In this document: positions 8,686-17,092 of the stretch, piece by piece
Layout: every line of letters starts with the position of its first letter
Numbering within the stretch: position 1 is the stretch's first letter
NCBI RefSeq assembly: GCF_030512175.1
Contig: NZ_JAULBL010000002.1
Location: 1,920,149 to 1,984,148, forward strand
Direction: 5' to 3'
Source of the DNA: Paeniglutamicibacter sulfureus
GTDB lineage: Bacteria > Actinomycetota > Actinomycetes > Actinomycetales > Micrococcaceae
DNA length: 64,000 nt
Notes under the pieces: model-generated
What the model was told of the DNA's origin: nothing
Database searches by the model: none
Seen by the model: the letters and a program-made list of their open reading frames with translations, nothing else
Position numbers and translations under genes: made by a program

Positions 8686-9627
8686 TTAGTCCTCCAGGAC
8701 CTGAAGCAGCGTGGCCTTCGGGATGCGCTTGCTCATCACGGAGATCGACTGGGGGTTTTCGTCCACGCAGACGAAGCGGCGGCCCAGTGCCTGCGCGACG
8801 GAACCGGTGGTGCCGGAGCCCGCGAAGAAGTCCAGGACCCAGTCACCTTCGCGAGAACTCGCGTTGATGATCCGGCGCAGGATGCCCTCGGGCTTCTGCG
8901 TCGGGTACCCGGTCTTTTCCTTGCCAGTCGGCGAGACGATGGTGTGCCACCAGACATCGGTGGGCAGCTTGCCGCGCTCGCGCTTTTCGGCGGTGACCAG
9001 GCCGGGGGCCATATAGGGCTCGCGGTCGACCTCGGCGTTGTCGAAGTGGTACGTCTTCGGGTTCTTGACGTACACGAGGATGTTGTCGTGCTTGGCCGGC
9101 CAGCGGGACTTGGCCCGTGCGCCGTAGTCGTAGGCCCAGATGATCTCGTTCAGAAACGACTCGCGCCCGAAGATCGAGTCGAGCATGACCTTGGCGTAGT
9201 GGACCTCGCGGTAGTCGAGGTGCACATACAGCGTGCCGTCGTCGGCCAACAGCCGCCAGGCCTCGCGCAGGCGCGGTTCCAGGAAGGACCAGTAGTCGTC
9301 GAACGCGTCGTCGTAGCTGTGTAGGTCCCCGCGCAGGGTGGAGTAGCTCCGGCCCTGGAAGCCGACGCGGTCGCCCTCGCCGGCGGCAGCACGGACCGAC
9401 GTCATGACCTGGCGCTTTTGCGTCCGGCCGGTGTTGAACGGCGGATCGACGTAGATCAGGGTGAAGGACTCGTCGGGCAGGGTGGGCAGGAACGTCGCGT
9501 TTTCGGCATGGACGATCAGGTTGGGTCCCGCCGGATCCCAGGCGGGGACGGGGGATGCCGCGGCGGGCCCATCGGCGTCCGGTGAAGGATCGGCGATGGG
9601 CCCGTCGGGAATGCTGGTCAACGTCAT
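8686..9627 (-). CDS. orphan site-specific DNA methyltransferase (beta-class, N4/N6)
   Basis: 313 residues. It would transfer a methyl group from SAM to an exocyclic amino group of adenine or cytosine in DNA. Motif IV comes first (YVDPPFNTG, D61-F64) and the SAM-binding motif I near the C-terminus (DFFAGSGTTG, about 266-275), the beta-class order. TQKPEGILRRII is motif X. No restriction enzyme gene is nearby; it follows the rhlE helicase gene by 19 nt on the same strand, so it looks like a housekeeping methyltransferase. The recognition site cannot be told from the sequence. Confidence 0.88.
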   Translation of the reverse strand: MTLTSIPDGPIADPSPDADGPAAASPVPAWDPAGPNLIVHAENATFLPTLPDESFTLIYVDPPFNTGRTQKRQVMTSVRAAAGEGDRVGFQGRSYSTLRGDLHSYDDAFDDYWSFLEPRLREAWRLLADDGTLYVHLDYREVHYAKVMLDSIFGRESFLNEIIWAYDYGARAKSRWPAKHDNILVYVKNPKTYHFDNAEVDREPYMAPGLVTAEKRERGKLPTDVWWHTIVSPTGKEKTGYPTQKPEGILRRIINASSREGDWVLDFFAGSGTTGSVAQALGRRFVCVDENPQSISVMSKRIPKATLLQVLED

Positions 9628-9646
9628 CTAGTTGCTTGGCGTCAAT

Positions 9647-11329
9647 CTACTCGGCGTCGGTGCGGTTCACGACTTCGCCCTCGCGGCGGCGGGTGCGGCT
9701 GCGGTTGGGGCGGGTGCGTGCCGGGCGCTCGGCCTTCGGTGCGCCCTGGTCCGAAGACTCGGTGGTGCCGGCGTTCTCGGAGGCGGGGGCCGACTCGCGG
9801 TGGCGTTCGCCCTCGCGGGCCGGGCGGTCGGATCGGCCGCGGGAATGGCCGTGGCGTCCGCCGCGCTCCGAGCTGTTGCCGCCGCGCTCGCCGCCGCGAT
9901 CCGAGCGACGTCCACCGTCGGAGGAACGCGGGGAGTTCTTCTTGCCGGTCTCGCCCAGGTCCTCGAGCTTCTCGCCGGCCAGGCCCTCAAGCTTGCGCGC
10001 GTGGCGCGGCAGACGGCCCTTGGTCCCTGCCGGGATGTGAAGGTCGGTGAAGAGGTGGGCCGAAGAGGAGTAGGTTTCCACCGGTTCGGTGACGTTCAGG
10101 CCCAGGGCCTTGTTGATCAAGCCCCAGCGCGGGACGTCTTCCCAGTCAACGAAGGTCACCGCGGTGCCCTTGTTGCCGGCGCGGCCGGTGCGTCCGACGC
10201 GGTGCAAGTAGGTCTTCTCGTCCTCCGGGCACTGCAGGTTGATCACGTGGGTGACGTCGTCGACGTCGATGCCGCGGGCCGCGACGTCGGTGGCCACGAG
10301 CACGTCGACCTTGTTGTTGCGGAAGGCGCGCAGTGCCTGCTCGCGGGCGCCCTGGCCCAGGTCCCCGTGCATGGCGCCGGCGGCGAAGCCGCGATCGATC
10401 AGCTCGTCGGTCAGCTTGGCTGCCGAGCGCTTGGTCTTGGTGAAGATGATGGTGCGTCCGCGGCCCTCGGCCTGCAGGATGCGGGCCACGACCTCGTCCT
10501 TGTCCAGCTGGTGGGCACGGTACACGACCTGGCGGATGTCCTTCTTGGTGATCGAGTCGTCGTCCGGGTCCGCGGCGCGGATGTGCGTCGGCTTGGTCAT
10601 GTAGCGGCGGGCCATGGCGATGACCGGGCCGGGCATGGTGGCCGAGAAGAGCATGGTCTGGCGGGTCGCCGGGGTGGCGGCGAGCAGCGTCTCGACATCG
10701 GGCAGGAAACCCAGGTCCAGCATCTCGTCGGCCTCGTCGAGGACCACAAGGCGCACGTTCTTCAGGTTCAGGTGGCGCTGGCGGTGCAGGTCGATCAGTC
10801 GCCCGGGGGTGCCCACGACGATCTCGACGCCGTTGTTCAGCTGCTCGATCTGCGGTTCGTAGGCACGGCCGCCGTAGATCGTGGCGATGCGGGCGTTGCG
10901 CTTGGTCGAGGCCTTGGCGATGTCGGTGGCGACCTGGACCGCGAGCTCGCGGGTCGGGGCGACGATCAGGGCTTGCGGGGCGCCGGGGACCGGAAGCTTG
11001 TCGTAGCCCTCGTCGGTGGGGCCGACCACGCGCTGCAGCGCGGGGATGCCGAAGCCGAAGGTCTTGCCGGTGCCGGTCTTGGCCTGGCCAATGATGTCGT
11101 GTCCGCCCAGGGCGACAGGGAGGGTCATCGACTGGATGGGGAAGGGGTGCAGGATGCCGGCGTCGGTCAGGGACTCGACGATGTCGGCTCGGACGCCGAA
11201 GTCGGCGAAGGTCAGCTGCGGGAGTTCGTGCGGGGTTTCATCGGTGGACAGGGATTCTTCGATGTCCACTGCCTCGGACGCCGAGTCGGCGGTCAGCAGG
11301 TGTTCTGTATTCGACACAGGGGGTCTCAT
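9647..11329 (-). CDS. rhlE: DEAD/DEAH-box ATP-dependent RNA helicase
   Basis: About 560 residues. All DEAD-box motifs are present: Q motif around FPIQSMTLP, AKTGTGKT (I), PTRELA (Ia), GTPGRL, DEADEMLD (II), SAT (III), and in the second RecA domain IIFTKTKRSA, DVAARGIDV and HRVGRTGRAG (VI). The C-terminal 100 residues are basic and rich in Arg, Gly and Ser (RGGERGG, RGGRHG), probably an RNA-binding tail. It would unwind RNA in ribosome assembly or decay. ATG 11329 is chosen (MRPPVSNTEHLL); GTG 11317 is an alternative. It lies between the RNB ribonuclease and the methyltransferase on the same strand. Confidence 0.92.
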   Translation of the reverse strand: MRPPVSNTEHLLTADSASEAVDIEESLSTDETPHELPQLTFADFGVRADIVESLTDAGILHPFPIQSMTLPVALGGHDIIGQAKTGTGKTFGFGIPALQRVVGPTDEGYDKLPVPGAPQALIVAPTRELAVQVATDIAKASTKRNARIATIYGGRAYEPQIEQLNNGVEIVVGTPGRLIDLHRQRHLNLKNVRLVVLDEADEMLDLGFLPDVETLLAATPATRQTMLFSATMPGPVIAMARRYMTKPTHIRAADPDDDSITKKDIRQVVYRAHQLDKDEVVARILQAEGRGRTIIFTKTKRSAAKLTDELIDRGFAAGAMHGDLGQGAREQALRAFRNNKVDVLVATDVAARGIDVDDVTHVINLQCPEDEKTYLHRVGRTGRAGNKGTAVTFVDWEDVPRWGLINKALGLNVTEPVETYSSSAHLFTDLHIPAGTKGRLPRHARKLEGLAGEKLEDLGETGKKNSPRSSDGGRRSDRGGERGGNSSERGGRHGHSRGRSDRPAREGERHRESAPASENAGTTESSDQGAPKAERPARTRPNRSRTRRREGEVVNRTDAE

Positions 11330-11662
11330 TCGTTTAGGCGCCTGGGACCGGGGTGCTCGACGACCGTCCCCGGCAAGGCCGGGGAAGTGGGGTCGGAGGT
11401 CCACCACAATCAGAGGTGCTTCCAGCGGAGCCGATCGCAGGCTTAGCTAGTGGTCAAGTGGGTCTGACCACGTGGGGCGCGGAAGTCGCTGGGTAATCCC
11501 GCATGAATTCTTTTCAAGGTACGCGACCGGGCATCCTTGTATACCGTTCAAGCATATCGTGAGTCCGGTCAATTCCGCGTATTGCCCCCGGAGGTCCGGG
11601 CTGCAGGGCCGTCCGTGGCCCGCTGCGCCGGGGACCCGCCGCACCGGGCCACGGCGCAGTTC
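11330..11662 (-). other. 333-base untranslated stretch between rnb and rhlE
   Basis: No gene is seen. It would be a long leader of the helicase mRNA. A GC-rich inverted repeat with 10-bp arms (11613-11622 and 11645-11654, CCGTGGCCCG and complement) lies just after the ribonuclease stop and could end or slow its transcript, though it lacks a T-tract. Long leaders are common on cold-induced DEAD-box genes, so control at the RNA level is possible. Confidence 0.4.
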
Positions 11663-13114
11663 TCAGGGGCCGACGATCCGGAAGAGCACCTTGCGGCTGG
11701 CCATGTCCGCGTGCACCAGCTCGGCCTCGACCTGCATCCCCGCCTCCGCCGTCCCCTCAAAGCGCGCCATGACAGCCGGGTCCTTCACCTGAAGGGTGCC
11801 GCCGGTGCGGTGGTTGCCGTTGCCCGAATCCTCGGTTCCGGTGATCGTCACCGCCGCGAAGCGTTCTCCCACCCGGTGGGCCAGCGAGGCGGCCTCCACG
11901 GTGTCCACGGCGGCGCGTTCGACGTTGTTGACGATGCGGTTCGAGGTGTTCATCAGGTCCGGAAGCTGGGGCAGCACCTCGCGCACTCCGGCCGGAACCT
12001 CCTGGCCGTGGACGGCGTAGGAGCAGATGAGCAGCGCGAAGCGGTCCACGAGCCGGCGCAACGGCGCGGTGGTGTGCGCATAGGGCGCGGCGATGGCTGC
12101 CTGGACAATGTCCTCGGGCACCTCGCCGTCCAGCACGGTGTAGGTGGCACCGCGGAACAGGCTCGTGGCCTGGTGCATGAGGGCCAGCTGGCGCGGGTCG
12201 GCCAGGTCCAGGGAGCGCAGGAACTCGCCATAGGGCTGCTCAGGCTCCCAGACCGTCCCCAGCGCCTTGGCCTGGAGCCGGAAGATCCTGATGTCCTTTT
12301 CCGCCGGCGGCGGCATGGTGCGCAACAGGCCCACCTTGGCCTGGAGCATGATGCGGGCGGCCTCCATCCCGGTCATCAGCGAGATCTGGGCGTTCCAGTC
12401 CTCCACCGGCAGCGGGGCGTCGGCCACGATGACATAGGTGCCGTCGACGCATTCGACCTCCTGGGAGGGGATGCGCAGCGACGCGCCGCCGCGGGCCCGT
12501 TCCAACTCGATGCGCTTGAGCCCGATCTCGCGCAGCAGCTGCAGCATCGCACTGGCGGTCCCGTCGTCAAGGGCAGCCTGGACATCGACATAGTTGAGCT
12601 TTTCGCGGCTGCGGACAATGGCCCGCTCCAGGGCGGTGTGGGTGACGGAGCCGCCGGCATCGAGGGTGAAGGCCCAGAGGTAGGCGCTGCGGTCCTGGCC
12701 CGGCAGCAGCGAACCAGCGTCCTCGCTGATGGACTCGGGGTGCAGCGAGATCCGTCGGTGCGGCAGGTAGACCGTCTGGCCCCGCAGTCGGGTCTCGGCA
12801 TCGAGGCTGCCGCCCAGGGCGACGAATCCGGGCACGTCGGCGATCGCATAGTGCACCATGTAGCCGTCGCCGTTGCGGGCCAGGTGCACCGCCTGGTCCA
12901 GGTCGGTGGAGGTTGCCGGGTCGATGGTGACCAGTTCGATCTCGCGCCGGTCGATGGCCGGGCGCTCGAAGTCGGCGATGGCGCGCCGGGCCTCGGCGAG
13001 CACCTCGGGCGGGAACTCGCTGCGCAGGGCGAACTCGGTTTCCAGTGCCTGAAGGGCCTGGGCAAGTGCTGTGCTTCGTGCCTCGGGCGTGAGGGCGATA
13101 GATTGGTGGATCAC
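11663..13114 (-). CDS. RNB domain-containing exoribonuclease (RNase II/R type)
   Basis: 483 residues, the short actinobacterial form. The RNB catalytic domain is clear: REIELVTIDPATSTDLDQAV holds the two-Asp metal site (DPATSTDLDQA), followed by YMVHYAIADVPGFV and GQTVYLPHRRISLHPESISEDAGSLLPGQ, and near the C-terminus YAHTTAPLRRLVDR. It degrades RNA 3' to 5'. There is no full cold-shock domain at the N-terminus and only a short S1-like C-terminal part. GTG 13114 (VIHQSIALTPE) is used; the frame stays open far upstream but into the divergent gene. It is divergent from the ferritin-like gene, 76 nt apart. Confidence 0.87.
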   Translation of the reverse strand: MIHQSIALTPEARSTALAQALQALETEFALRSEFPPEVLAEARRAIADFERPAIDRREIELVTIDPATSTDLDQAVHLARNGDGYMVHYAIADVPGFVALGGSLDAETRLRGQTVYLPHRRISLHPESISEDAGSLLPGQDRSAYLWAFTLDAGGSVTHTALERAIVRSREKLNYVDVQAALDDGTASAMLQLLREIGLKRIELERARGGASLRIPSQEVECVDGTYVIVADAPLPVEDWNAQISLMTGMEAARIMLQAKVGLLRTMPPPAEKDIRIFRLQAKALGTVWEPEQPYGEFLRSLDLADPRQLALMHQATSLFRGATYTVLDGEVPEDIVQAAIAAPYAHTTAPLRRLVDRFALLICSYAVHGQEVPAGVREVLPQLPDLMNTSNRIVNNVERAAVDTVEAASLAHRVGERFAAVTITGTEDSGNGNHRTGGTLQVKDPAVMARFEGTAEAGMQVEAELVHADMASRKVLFRIVGP

Positions 13115-13190
13115 ATCGACAGCATAACCACCACGCCGGTGCCGGGTCGCGGTTGTGTCGCGCGTGTTGGGCCCCGAGTACGCTGAAGGC

Positions 13191-13871
13191 ATGACCAAAT
13201 CACCTTTGACCTTTGGTTCGGCCGCCGCTGCGGAAGACGCGGAACTGGCCCTGCTGGGGCTGATCGCGTACCAGGAACTCACGTCCTTCGAACACCTGTC
13301 CTCCGATGCGCGCCTGTCGCCGACACTGGTGGACAGGGAAACCCTGGGCCGTTTTGCGGTGACCGAGTTCGGGCATTTCGAGATGGTGCGCGAACTCATC
13401 GCCGATCGCGGCCTGGATCCGCAGGAAGTCATCGAGCCGTTCATGGCGTCGCTGGATGAGATGCACCGGCGGACCAAGCCGGGGGACTGGTACGAGTCCC
13501 TGACCAAGGCGTATGTGATCGACGGGGTCGCCGCCGACTTCTATGCGCTGATAGCCTCGGGCCTGGAGCCGGCGGCCCGCTCCCTGGTCGAAGAGGTCAA
13601 GACCGCGCAGGGAATCACCGACTGGCTGCGCGAGCGGCTGCAGCTGGCCATCGCGGACCATCCCGAGCGCGCCTCGCGCCTGGCCCTGTGGGGTCGTCGG
13701 TTGCTGGGGGAGGCGTTGACCCAGGCCCGCGAGATCGGCGAGACCTACGACTTCTGGGGTGCCTTGCAGGCCGAGGGCCGCAACGACCGCGGTCAGGAAA
13801 TGACGGCGCTTTTTGCCCGGCTGGTGGAGAACCATTCGCGGCGCATGCGCCAACTGGGCATGACCGCCTGA
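13191..13871 (+). CDS. ferritin-like fold protein (MiaE-like)
   Basis: 226 residues, nearly all helical. Glu and His residues spaced as in a diiron four-helix bundle are seen: AYQELTSFEHL near residue 30, VTEFGHFEMV near 65 (E..H), and EIGETYD/ENHSRRMRQ in the C-terminal part. Related actinobacterial proteins are called ferritin-like or tRNA hydroxylase (MiaE)-like; the substrate is unproven. In M. tuberculosis the counterpart lies beside rhlE, as here. It is followed 49 nt later by the pterin dehydratase-like gene, so both may be co-transcribed. Confidence 0.8.
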   Translation: MTKSPLTFGSAAAAEDAELALLGLIAYQELTSFEHLSSDARLSPTLVDRETLGRFAVTEFGHFEMVRELIADRGLDPQEVIEPFMASLDEMHRRTKPGDWYESLTKAYVIDGVAADFYALIASGLEPAARSLVEEVKTAQGITDWLRERLQLAIADHPERASRLALWGRRLLGEALTQAREIGETYDFWGALQAEGRNDRGQEMTALFARLVENHSRRMRQLGMTA

Positions 13872-13919
13872 GGCGTACCGGCGATCGCCACCACGGAACC
13901 GAGAGAAACGAGGAGAACC

Positions 13920-14618
13920 ATGGACCTGGACAAGAACTCACCCACCCGTGTGCTGAGCACCTACGAGGTCGCCAGGGCGCTGAAGGAACTGCCGTCCTGG
14001 CGCGAACGCCACGGCGCGCTGGTGTGTGCGTGGGAGTTCCCGGATTCGCGCAAGGCCGTGGACTTCCTGGCCATCGTGGCGGAGGCCGCCGAACGCCAGG
14101 GGCACCATCCCGACGTGGATTGGCGGTGGAACACCATCTTCCTGAGCACCACCTCGCACGATGTGGGCAGCGAAATCACCCTGCGCGACGTGGCCCTGGC
14201 CACGCTGCTCGAATTCGCCGCCGCAGACTCCGCCGCCGTTGCGGCCCCGCAGCGCCACCAAGACGTGCACCTGGGCATCGACACCCGGGATCCGGCACGG
14301 CTGGAGGACTTCTGGATCGATGTCATGGGTTACCGCAAGGGCCGCGACGGGGACCTGGTCGACCCCGCGGGACGCAATCCGCGGATCTGGTTCCAGGAAA
14401 CGGAAACGCCGAACCCCAACCGCATGCACATCGACAAGTACATTTCCCGCTCCGGGCTGGAGCATGCCCAGGCGGAGCTGGAAGCGAGCGCCGGCACGGG
14501 GGACAGGACGCACGAGCCAAGCTGGACCATCTACACCGATGCCGACGGCAACCGGGTCTGCCTGTGCACCTCGGATGGGGAACAACCGCCCGCCCTGGAC
14601 CAACCCGCCCTGGACTAA
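13920..14618 (+). CDS. 4a-hydroxytetrahydrobiopterin dehydratase fused to a VOC domain
   Basis: 232 residues in two parts. Residues about 10-100 match the pterin-4a-carbinolamine dehydratase (PCD/DCoH) family: GHHPDVDWRWN carries the catalytic His pair (H62, H63), and TTSHDVGSEIT gives a third His (H80). Residues about 110-220 form a glyoxalase-like VOC domain (HLGIDTRDPARLEDFWIDVMG ... RIWFQETETPNPNRMHID ... YTDADGNRVCLC). The first part would dehydrate 4a-hydroxy-tetrahydropterin. No aromatic amino acid hydroxylase is in the window, so the VOC domain may set a different role. The ribosome binding site GAGGAG lies 6 nt before ATG 13920. Confidence 0.85.
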   Translation: MDLDKNSPTRVLSTYEVARALKELPSWRERHGALVCAWEFPDSRKAVDFLAIVAEAAERQGHHPDVDWRWNTIFLSTTSHDVGSEITLRDVALATLLEFAAADSAAVAAPQRHQDVHLGIDTRDPARLEDFWIDVMGYRKGRDGDLVDPAGRNPRIWFQETETPNPNRMHIDKYISRSGLEHAQAELEASAGTGDRTHEPSWTIYTDADGNRVCLCTSDGEQPPALDQPALD

Positions 14619-14672
14619 GGGGCCGGGCCCAAGCCCGCGACGGCGCAGGCTTGGGCAACGCGGACTTAAACA

Positions 14673-14706
14673 ACTCGAGGAGGACGGGTGCCCGTCCTCC
14701 TCGAGT
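14673..14706. terminator. hairpin between convergent genes
   Basis: A perfect 16-bp inverted repeat (14673-14688 and 14691-14706, ACTCGAGGAGGACGGG and complement) with a 2-nt gap. The minus-strand side is followed by TGTTT, so it best serves DUF3107, but it can act both ways. Confidence 0.8.
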
Positions 14707-14723
14707 CATCGAACGAAAGTGTC

Positions 14724-14945
14724 CTAGTGGGCGAAGCCCACGCGGCGAGCTTCCTCGACACCGATCTCCACATAAGCGATGCCCGAAACCGGGACCAGCA
14801 TGAGGCGGCCCTTGGAGTCGGTGAGGCGAAGTTCCCCGCCCGATGCCAAGGCGTCGGACACGCGCTTGGCCAACTCCTCGGCGTTCTCGTCGGATTCGAT
14901 TACGATCTCGCGGGCAACATTCTGAATTCCAATGCGAACGTCCAT
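14724..14945 (-). CDS. DUF3107 domain-containing protein
   Basis: 73 residues, starting MDVRIGIQNVAREIVIESDE and ending YVEIGVEEARRVGFAH. Size and sequence fit the DUF3107 family, represented in M. tuberculosis by the 9.4-kDa protein Rv3208A, which is also next to a TetR gene. It is cytosolic and of unknown function. ATG 14945 is preceded by AGGAAGG at good spacing. It follows the TetR gene on the same strand by 71 nt. Confidence 0.92.
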   Translation of the reverse strand: MDVRIGIQNVAREIVIESDENAEELAKRVSDALASGGELRLTDSKGRLMLVPVSGIAYVEIGVEEARRVGFAH

Positions 14946-15016
14946 GGTGGCCTTCCTGGTTTGTTGCATGTGCCGGCGCCCGGTGGCGCCGACCAACATC
15001 TAGTGTTGAATTTACG

Positions 15017-15646
15017 TCAGGATTCCTTGGGGAATCGACCGATTCCGCGCCAAGCTAAACGCGACACCAAATCGCTGGCCTCTTCCATGGGCACCTCATC
15101 GGCCATGTCAACCCAGTAACGGGCCGAAACCTGTGCCATCCCGGCCATGGCGCGGCCCATGAGCAGGGCCTGGGCCGGTGCGAGGTTCGTGTCTTCGGCA
15201 ATGACCTCGGCGATGCGACCGGCGAACTCGGCGTTGAACGCCTCGATGCGCCCGCCGATCTCCCGGTCGTTGAGCAGGTCGGACTCGAAGATGAGCCTGA
15301 ACCCCTGGGAATCGCGGGCGATGTACTCGTAGTAGGCGCGAATCGTCGCGGTGACGCGCAGCTTGTTGTCGGTGGTGGAATTGATCGCGGCCTCCAGCAG
15401 GGAGCTGAACTCGTCCATGTGCGTATCCAGCAATGCGACGTACAGTTCCCGCTTGCCCGGGAAGTGCTGGTAGAGCACCGGCTTGGACACCTCGGCAACC
15501 TCGGCGATCTCGTCCATCGAGGCCCCGTGGAAACCATGGGCGACAAAGACCTGGTGCGCCGCCTGAAGCAGCTGGCGGCGGCGGGCCGCACGCGGCATCC
15601 GGGCGGTCCTTGGGGGCCGATCGCCGAGGCTTGGGGGTATGGTCAC
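15017..15646 (-). CDS. TetR/AcrR family transcriptional regulator
   Basis: 209 residues. The N-terminal helix-turn-helix spans about residues 20-70 (RRRQLLQAAHQVF ... ASMDEIAEVAEVSKPVLYQH), the standard TetR DNA-binding unit. The C-terminal helices are the ligand and dimer part. GTG 15646 (VTIPPSLGDRPPR) is used because family similarity begins about 15 residues later; longer in-frame starts run into moeZ. It corresponds in context to Rv3208 of M. tuberculosis. It is divergent from moeZ (123 nt), which makes moeZ or itself a possible target, but no clear palindrome was found there. Confidence 0.9.
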   Translation of the reverse strand: MTIPPSLGDRPPRTARMPRAARRRQLLQAAHQVFVAHGFHGASMDEIAEVAEVSKPVLYQHFPGKRELYVALLDTHMDEFSSLLEAAINSTTDNKLRVTATIRAYYEYIARDSQGFRLIFESDLLNDREIGGRIEAFNAEFAGRIAEVIAEDTNLAPAQALLMGRAMAGMAQVSARYWVDMADEVPMEEASDLVSRLAWRGIGRFPKES

Positions 15647-15769
15647 GTCGGCCCTTTCGCGAAAGCTGGCCGCCCGGCGGCACCGGGCGACATTTCGCAC
15701 AAGTCTACTCTTGGGTAACGACGGATCCCGGACCTGACGCATCGTGCCGCACAAGACTATGGTGAATAC

Positions 15770-16993
15770 ATGGATTCCAGCAGCGAGACCAGGACCCGGA
15801 ACCGGAACGACTCCACGGGCAGGCCCCCGGCCCTCGTGGCGCCCGGGGACGAGCTCCTGCCCGAGGAGTTGATGCGCTATTCGCGCCAAATCATCATCCC
15901 GGAGATCGGGATGGCCGGGCAACGCCGGCTCAAGAACGCGAGCGTCCTGGTCATCGGCGCCGGGGGACTGGGCTCCCCGGCACTGCTCTACCTGGCCGCG
16001 GCGGGCGTGGGGACCCTGGGCATCATCGACGACGACGTGGTGGACCTGAGCAACCTGCAGCGCCAGGTCATCCACTCCACGGCAGCCGTGGGGGAGCTGA
16101 AGACCGAATCCGCGGCCAGGCGCATCCGCGAGCTGAACCCGCTGGTCGCCGTGAAGCTGCACAACCAGCGGCTGGACACCGCCAACGCCGTGGAGCTCTT
16201 CGGCCAATACGACGTGATCCTGGACGGCACCGACAACTTCGCCACCCGCTACCTGGTCAATGACGCAGCGGCGCTCGCCGGCAAGCCGTACGTCTGGGGT
16301 TCGATCCTGCGCTTCGACGGGCAGGTATCGGTTTTCTGGGACGAGTACGGGCCGAACTACCGCGACCTGTACCCGACACCGCCGCCGCCGGGCACCGTGC
16401 CCTCCTGCTCCGAGGGCGGGGTCTTCGGGGTGCTGTGCTCGCAGGTCGGCTCCGTCATGGTGGCCGAGGCCATCAAGCTCATCACCGGGGTGGGCCGCAC
16501 GCTGCTGGGTAGGCTGCTGATCCTGGATTCCCTGGACATGACCTGGCGCGAGGTCTCGCTGCGCCCGGACCCACAGGTTGAACCGATCACCGAGCTGCTG
16601 GCCAGCTACGACGACTTCTGTTCCACCCCGACACTGGACGCGGACGGGCTGCGGCTCACCGCGGCGCACAGCATCACGGCCTCCGGGCTGGCGGGGCTCT
16701 TGGAGGCGCGCGCCCAAGGGAAGGAAGACTTCCTGCTCATCGACGTGCGCGAGCGCGGGGAGGCGGAGATCGTGTCGATCCCCGGTGCCATCCTGGCACC
16801 GCGCGGGGCGGTACTGGCCGGAGAGATCGAATTGCCGCGCGACAAGGAACTGATCCTTCACTGCAAATCGGGCGGACGCTCCTCGGAGGTCATGCGCTAC
16901 CTGCTGCGCAACGACTACACCCGGGTGCGCCACGTCGCCGGCGGCATCATGGACTGGATCAGCGACGTGGATCCGAGCCTGCCGACCTATTGA
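15770..16993 (+). CDS. moeZ: adenylyltransferase/sulfurtransferase MoeZ
   Basis: 407 residues. Residues about 25-270 are an E1-like ThiF/MoeB domain: VLVIGAGGLGSPALLYLAAAG binds ATP, and DGTDNFATRYLVND is the conserved adenylation loop. Residues about 300-400 are a rhodanese domain with the active-site loop LHCKSGGRSSEV. In actinobacteria such fusions adenylate and then sulfurate small carrier proteins (CysO, ThiS, MoaD) for cysteine, thiamine and molybdopterin synthesis. The zinc CxxC pairs of MoeB are not seen. It is transcribed alone and ends at a terminator shared with hemA. Confidence 0.92.
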   Translation: MDSSSETRTRNRNDSTGRPPALVAPGDELLPEELMRYSRQIIIPEIGMAGQRRLKNASVLVIGAGGLGSPALLYLAAAGVGTLGIIDDDVVDLSNLQRQVIHSTAAVGELKTESAARRIRELNPLVAVKLHNQRLDTANAVELFGQYDVILDGTDNFATRYLVNDAAALAGKPYVWGSILRFDGQVSVFWDEYGPNYRDLYPTPPPPGTVPSCSEGGVFGVLCSQVGSVMVAEAIKLITGVGRTLLGRLLILDSLDMTWREVSLRPDPQVEPITELLASYDDFCSTPTLDADGLRLTAAHSITASGLAGLLEARAQGKEDFLLIDVRERGEAEIVSIPGAILAPRGAVLAGEIELPRDKELILHCKSGGRSSEVMRYLLRNDYTRVRHVAGGIMDWISDVDPSLPTY

Positions 16994-17025
16994 GCCCGGC
17001 GGCCGTCTGAGGGAAACGGAGGGCA

Positions 17026-17072
17026 CAAAAAAGGCGCCGCCGGCAAGCCTCAGGGGGCTTGTCGGCGGCGCC
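17026..17072 (-). terminator. rho-independent terminator for hemA
   Basis: Arms 17033-17049 and 17056-17072 (GGCGCCGCCGGCAAGCC with one mismatch) form a hairpin. On the minus strand it is followed by TTTTTTGT, so it ends hemA; on the plus strand it lies 40 nt after moeZ and may also stop that transcript. Confidence 0.93.
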
Positions 17073-17092
17073 TTCGCGCGTTGGCAGGGGCT

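Noticed and set aside
15017-17026. 669-codon minus-strand frame taken as one gene
   Set aside because: Only the last 209 codons match TetR; the rest is antisense to moeZ.
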